A stretch of DNA of 64,000 bases. It comes from Paenibacillus sp. E222 (GTDB taxonomy: Bacteria > Bacillota > Bacilli > Paenibacillales > Paenibacillaceae). The position numbers and the translations under genes are program-made. Each line of letters starts with the position of its first letter. Positions within the stretch are counted from its first letter, which is position 1. The notes beneath the pieces are model-generated. The model made no database searches and was not told the DNA's origin. It saw nothing but the letters and a program-made list of their open reading frames with translations. The DNA is taken from positions 6,076,001 through 6,140,000 of the forward strand of contig NZ_CP058552.1 of NCBI RefSeq assembly GCF_013401555.1, written 5' to 3'. Positions 62,558 to 64,000 of this stretch are shown piece by piece.

Positions 62558-64000
62558 TTACAATGAACGGATGACAAATTCGAAGCTCAACTCACCATTG
62601 GAAGGAATTTGGTATTCCGGATGTACCGGAGCGCCCCAGCTGTCGTCACCGCCAACACCCATTTGTTTGCCGGCTACGGTCACTACCGTGTAGTGAACGG
62701 GCGGTAATTCATATACATGCTGCGCATTCTCCAGCTCAAATGCTGTATATGGTGACACATTCAGTTCAACCGGCGCGCCGGAAGCTTCGATCTTGAACCC
62801 ACGTCCGGCATTGTCCGTCAGCTTGGCCCAGCGTACGCCCGTGCGGTTACCAGACTCCTGTGGTACAAGATACGGCGCCATCGTGTCCGCTACTTTGCTG
62901 CCATGGATGCCCAGACGTGCACCGAATGCACGATCGGAGTAGTTCTCCTCTGGTCCCATCGCCAGCCATTCCACATTTACATAGTCTGGAGACGTTCTGA
63001 ACGAAAGAGCGTGGATTGGCAGGTTTGGCAGGCCCTCGGTGCCTTTGTACGTGTTATGCACATGTACACTGCCATCTGCAAGCACAGTATAAATCACTTT
63101 CACCTCTACATCTGCGGAGATGTTGAGCTTGTAAGTGAACTCAATGCGGTATTGATCCGGTTTCTGTTCATGCTTCCATTCTACACATCGCGGCAGCAGG
63201 CTGGCAGCATACCATGCGCCAAGCTCAAAGCCCATCGCTGTACCCTTATCATTGTCTGTCGTTGCACGCCAGAACAGTGGTGCGGGCGGGATTGCAATCG
63301 TTTCGCGTCCAGAGAATTTCAGGGAAACCAGTGTTCCAAATTGCTTGGAGAACAGAGCATGCGTTTGACCGATGCGAACACCGATGTTTACGTCACCTTC
63401 AACCACTTGTATATTGCTCACCAGATTTTGATCCACAGCTACAGCCGTTTGTTTGCCTTCTTGTGTGAAAACAAACTGTCCAAAGGCAACTTCCTCGCCT
63501 TTTTCTGCCCATAAAGTTGCTGCTTTTAATACAAACGCGGTATTCACTGCATATTCCCCACCAGCAAGAGATTGCACATCAAGAGGAAGTTTCACAACGG
63601 TCTCGCTTTGTGGGCCCACGTTTACCTCCAGCGTTCCACGCAGCACTTCTTGACCTTCACGATCCAGACTGTATACCAGTTCGAATTCAGACGTGTCCGC
63701 AAACAAATTACTGTTAACGATTTTCACACCTTCCCGATCCGGGAACAGCTTGATGTTTTGGTACAGGAATTTGACTTCCTGCATCTTGGCAGACACTTTG
63801 CGGTCTGCGTGCACAATGCCGTCTCCACAGAACGAATAGTCCGAAGGACGATCACCGAAATCTCCGCCATAAGCAAGGAACTCTTTGCCGTAACGATCTT
63901 TTTTGAAAATGGCTTGATCAATGTAATCCCAAATGAAGCCGCCCTGGTACATCGGATACTTGTCTTCCAGCTCCGTATACTTATGCATACCGCCAATGGA
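62558..64000 (-). CDS. GH2 beta-galactosidase, C-terminal part (5' end outside window)
   Basis: The 480 visible codons are the C-terminal half of a LacZ-type glycoside hydrolase. MYQGGFIWDYIDQAI, near the start, closes the catalytic TIM barrel, followed by the beta-sandwich with NSNLF and the small-chain domain with FWRATTDNDKGTAMGFELGAWYAA and the end GVGGDDSWGAPVHPEYQIP. These match the 110-kDa LacZ class. Codons upstream of ATG 63988 (Ser-Ile-Gly-Gly) stay in frame to the edge, so the ATG is internal. Lactose may or may not be the substrate. Confidence 0.93.
   Translation of the reverse strand, partial: SIGGMHKYTELEDKYPMYQGGFIWDYIDQAIFKKDRYGKEFLAYGGDFGDRPSDYSFCGDGIVHADRKVSAKMQEVKFLYQNIKLFPDREGVKIVNSNLFADTSEFELVYSLDREGQEVLRGTLEVNVGPQSETVVKLPLDVQSLAGGEYAVNTAFVLKAATLWAEKGEEVAFGQFVFTQEGKQTAVAVDQNLVSNIQVVEGDVNIGVRIGQTHALFSKQFGTLVSLKFSGRETIAIPPAPLFWRATTDNDKGTAMGFELGAWYAASLLPRCVEWKHEQKPDQYRIEFTYKLNISADVEVKVIYTVLADGSVHVHNTYKGTEGLPNLPIHALSFRTSPDYVNVEWLAMGPEENYSDRAFGARLGIHGSKVADTMAPYLVPQESGNRTGVRWAKLTDNAGRGFKIEASGAPVELNVSPYTAFELENAQHVYELPPVHYTVVTVAGKQMGVGGDDSWGAPVHPEYQIPSNGELSFEFVIRSL

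Noticed and set aside
1..64000. CRISPR arrays, tRNA or rRNA genes, insertion sequences, prophage
   Set aside because: No regularly spaced direct repeats, cloverleaf or rRNA segments, transposase or phage structural genes were seen while reading both strands.

Overview
The window reads as a chromosomal segment of a Paenibacillus-like, spore-forming member of the Bacillales. The evidence is gene content and gene order: fla/che operon, hslVU-trmFO-topA-dprA-sucDC, rnhB-rbgA-lepB-rplS, trmD-rimM-khpA-rpsP-ffh-ylxM, ftsY-smc-rnc, a fatty-acid cluster and the ylb block, largely as in Bacillus subtilis but with several losses and insertions. GC content is moderate, ribosome binding sites are strong (GGAGG type), GTG and TTG starts occur, and several promoters match the primary sigma factor. 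No rRNA, tRNA, CRISPR, insertion sequence or prophage was found.

Layout. Bases 1-10.6 kb hold the start of the flagellar operon on the minus strand (flgB-flgC-fliE-fliF-fliG-fliH-fliI-fliJ-motE-like-fliK-flgD-TIGR02530-flgE). A 1-kb AT-rich gap with a terminator and a 106-bp imperfect palindrome separates it from hslU, where B. subtilis has codY; xerC/codV is also missing next to hslV. Bases 11.6-21 kb carry hslU, hslV, trmFO, topA, dprA, sucD and sucC, then an OhrR-type MarR regulator with an 18-bp palindrome upstream. Bases 22-26.7 kb are accessory: comM, a nitroreductase, a secreted carboxypeptidase-regulatory-like repeat protein and, just upstream of it, a 53-codon gene whose N-terminal half looks like a paeninodin-type lasso peptide leader. 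Bases 26.7-32.8 kb hold yraN, a free-standing FlhB-C-terminal-like protein, a second FliK-like protein, rnhB, rbgA, lepB and rplS. Bases 33.3-36.1 kb are a three-gene insertion between rplS and trmD: a polysaccharide deacetylase with an ECF-sigma-like promoter, an FG-GAP-like protein and a VOC protein.

Bases 36.3-54.1 kb hold the translation, SRP, SMC and lipid block: trmD, rimM, khpA, rpsP, ffh, ylxM, a hemolysin III family protein, ftsY, smc, rnc, fabF, acpP, fabG, fabD, fabH, plsX, fapR, rpmF and ylbN. A near-consensus FapR box overlaps the fapR promoter, so the lipid operon is probably autoregulated through malonyl-CoA. Bases 54.5-59.7 kb are the ylb block (ylbM/tmcAL, ylbL, ylbJ, coaD, rsmD) with alternating strands. 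Next comes a plus-strand promoter-terminator unit of about 140 nt between minus-strand genes, a strong candidate small RNA with C-rich segments. The window ends with an AraC/GyrI-like regulator, three small proteins of unknown function and the 3' part of a GH2 beta-galactosidase cut by the window edge.

The two observations most worth following are the candidate small RNA at about 59837-59978 and the orphan RiPP-like precursor at 26042-26203 with its paired GATACA-N3-TGTATC palindromes. Most housekeeping calls are family-level and firm. Starts were re-chosen from ribosome binding sites wherever the longest reading frame was not credible.
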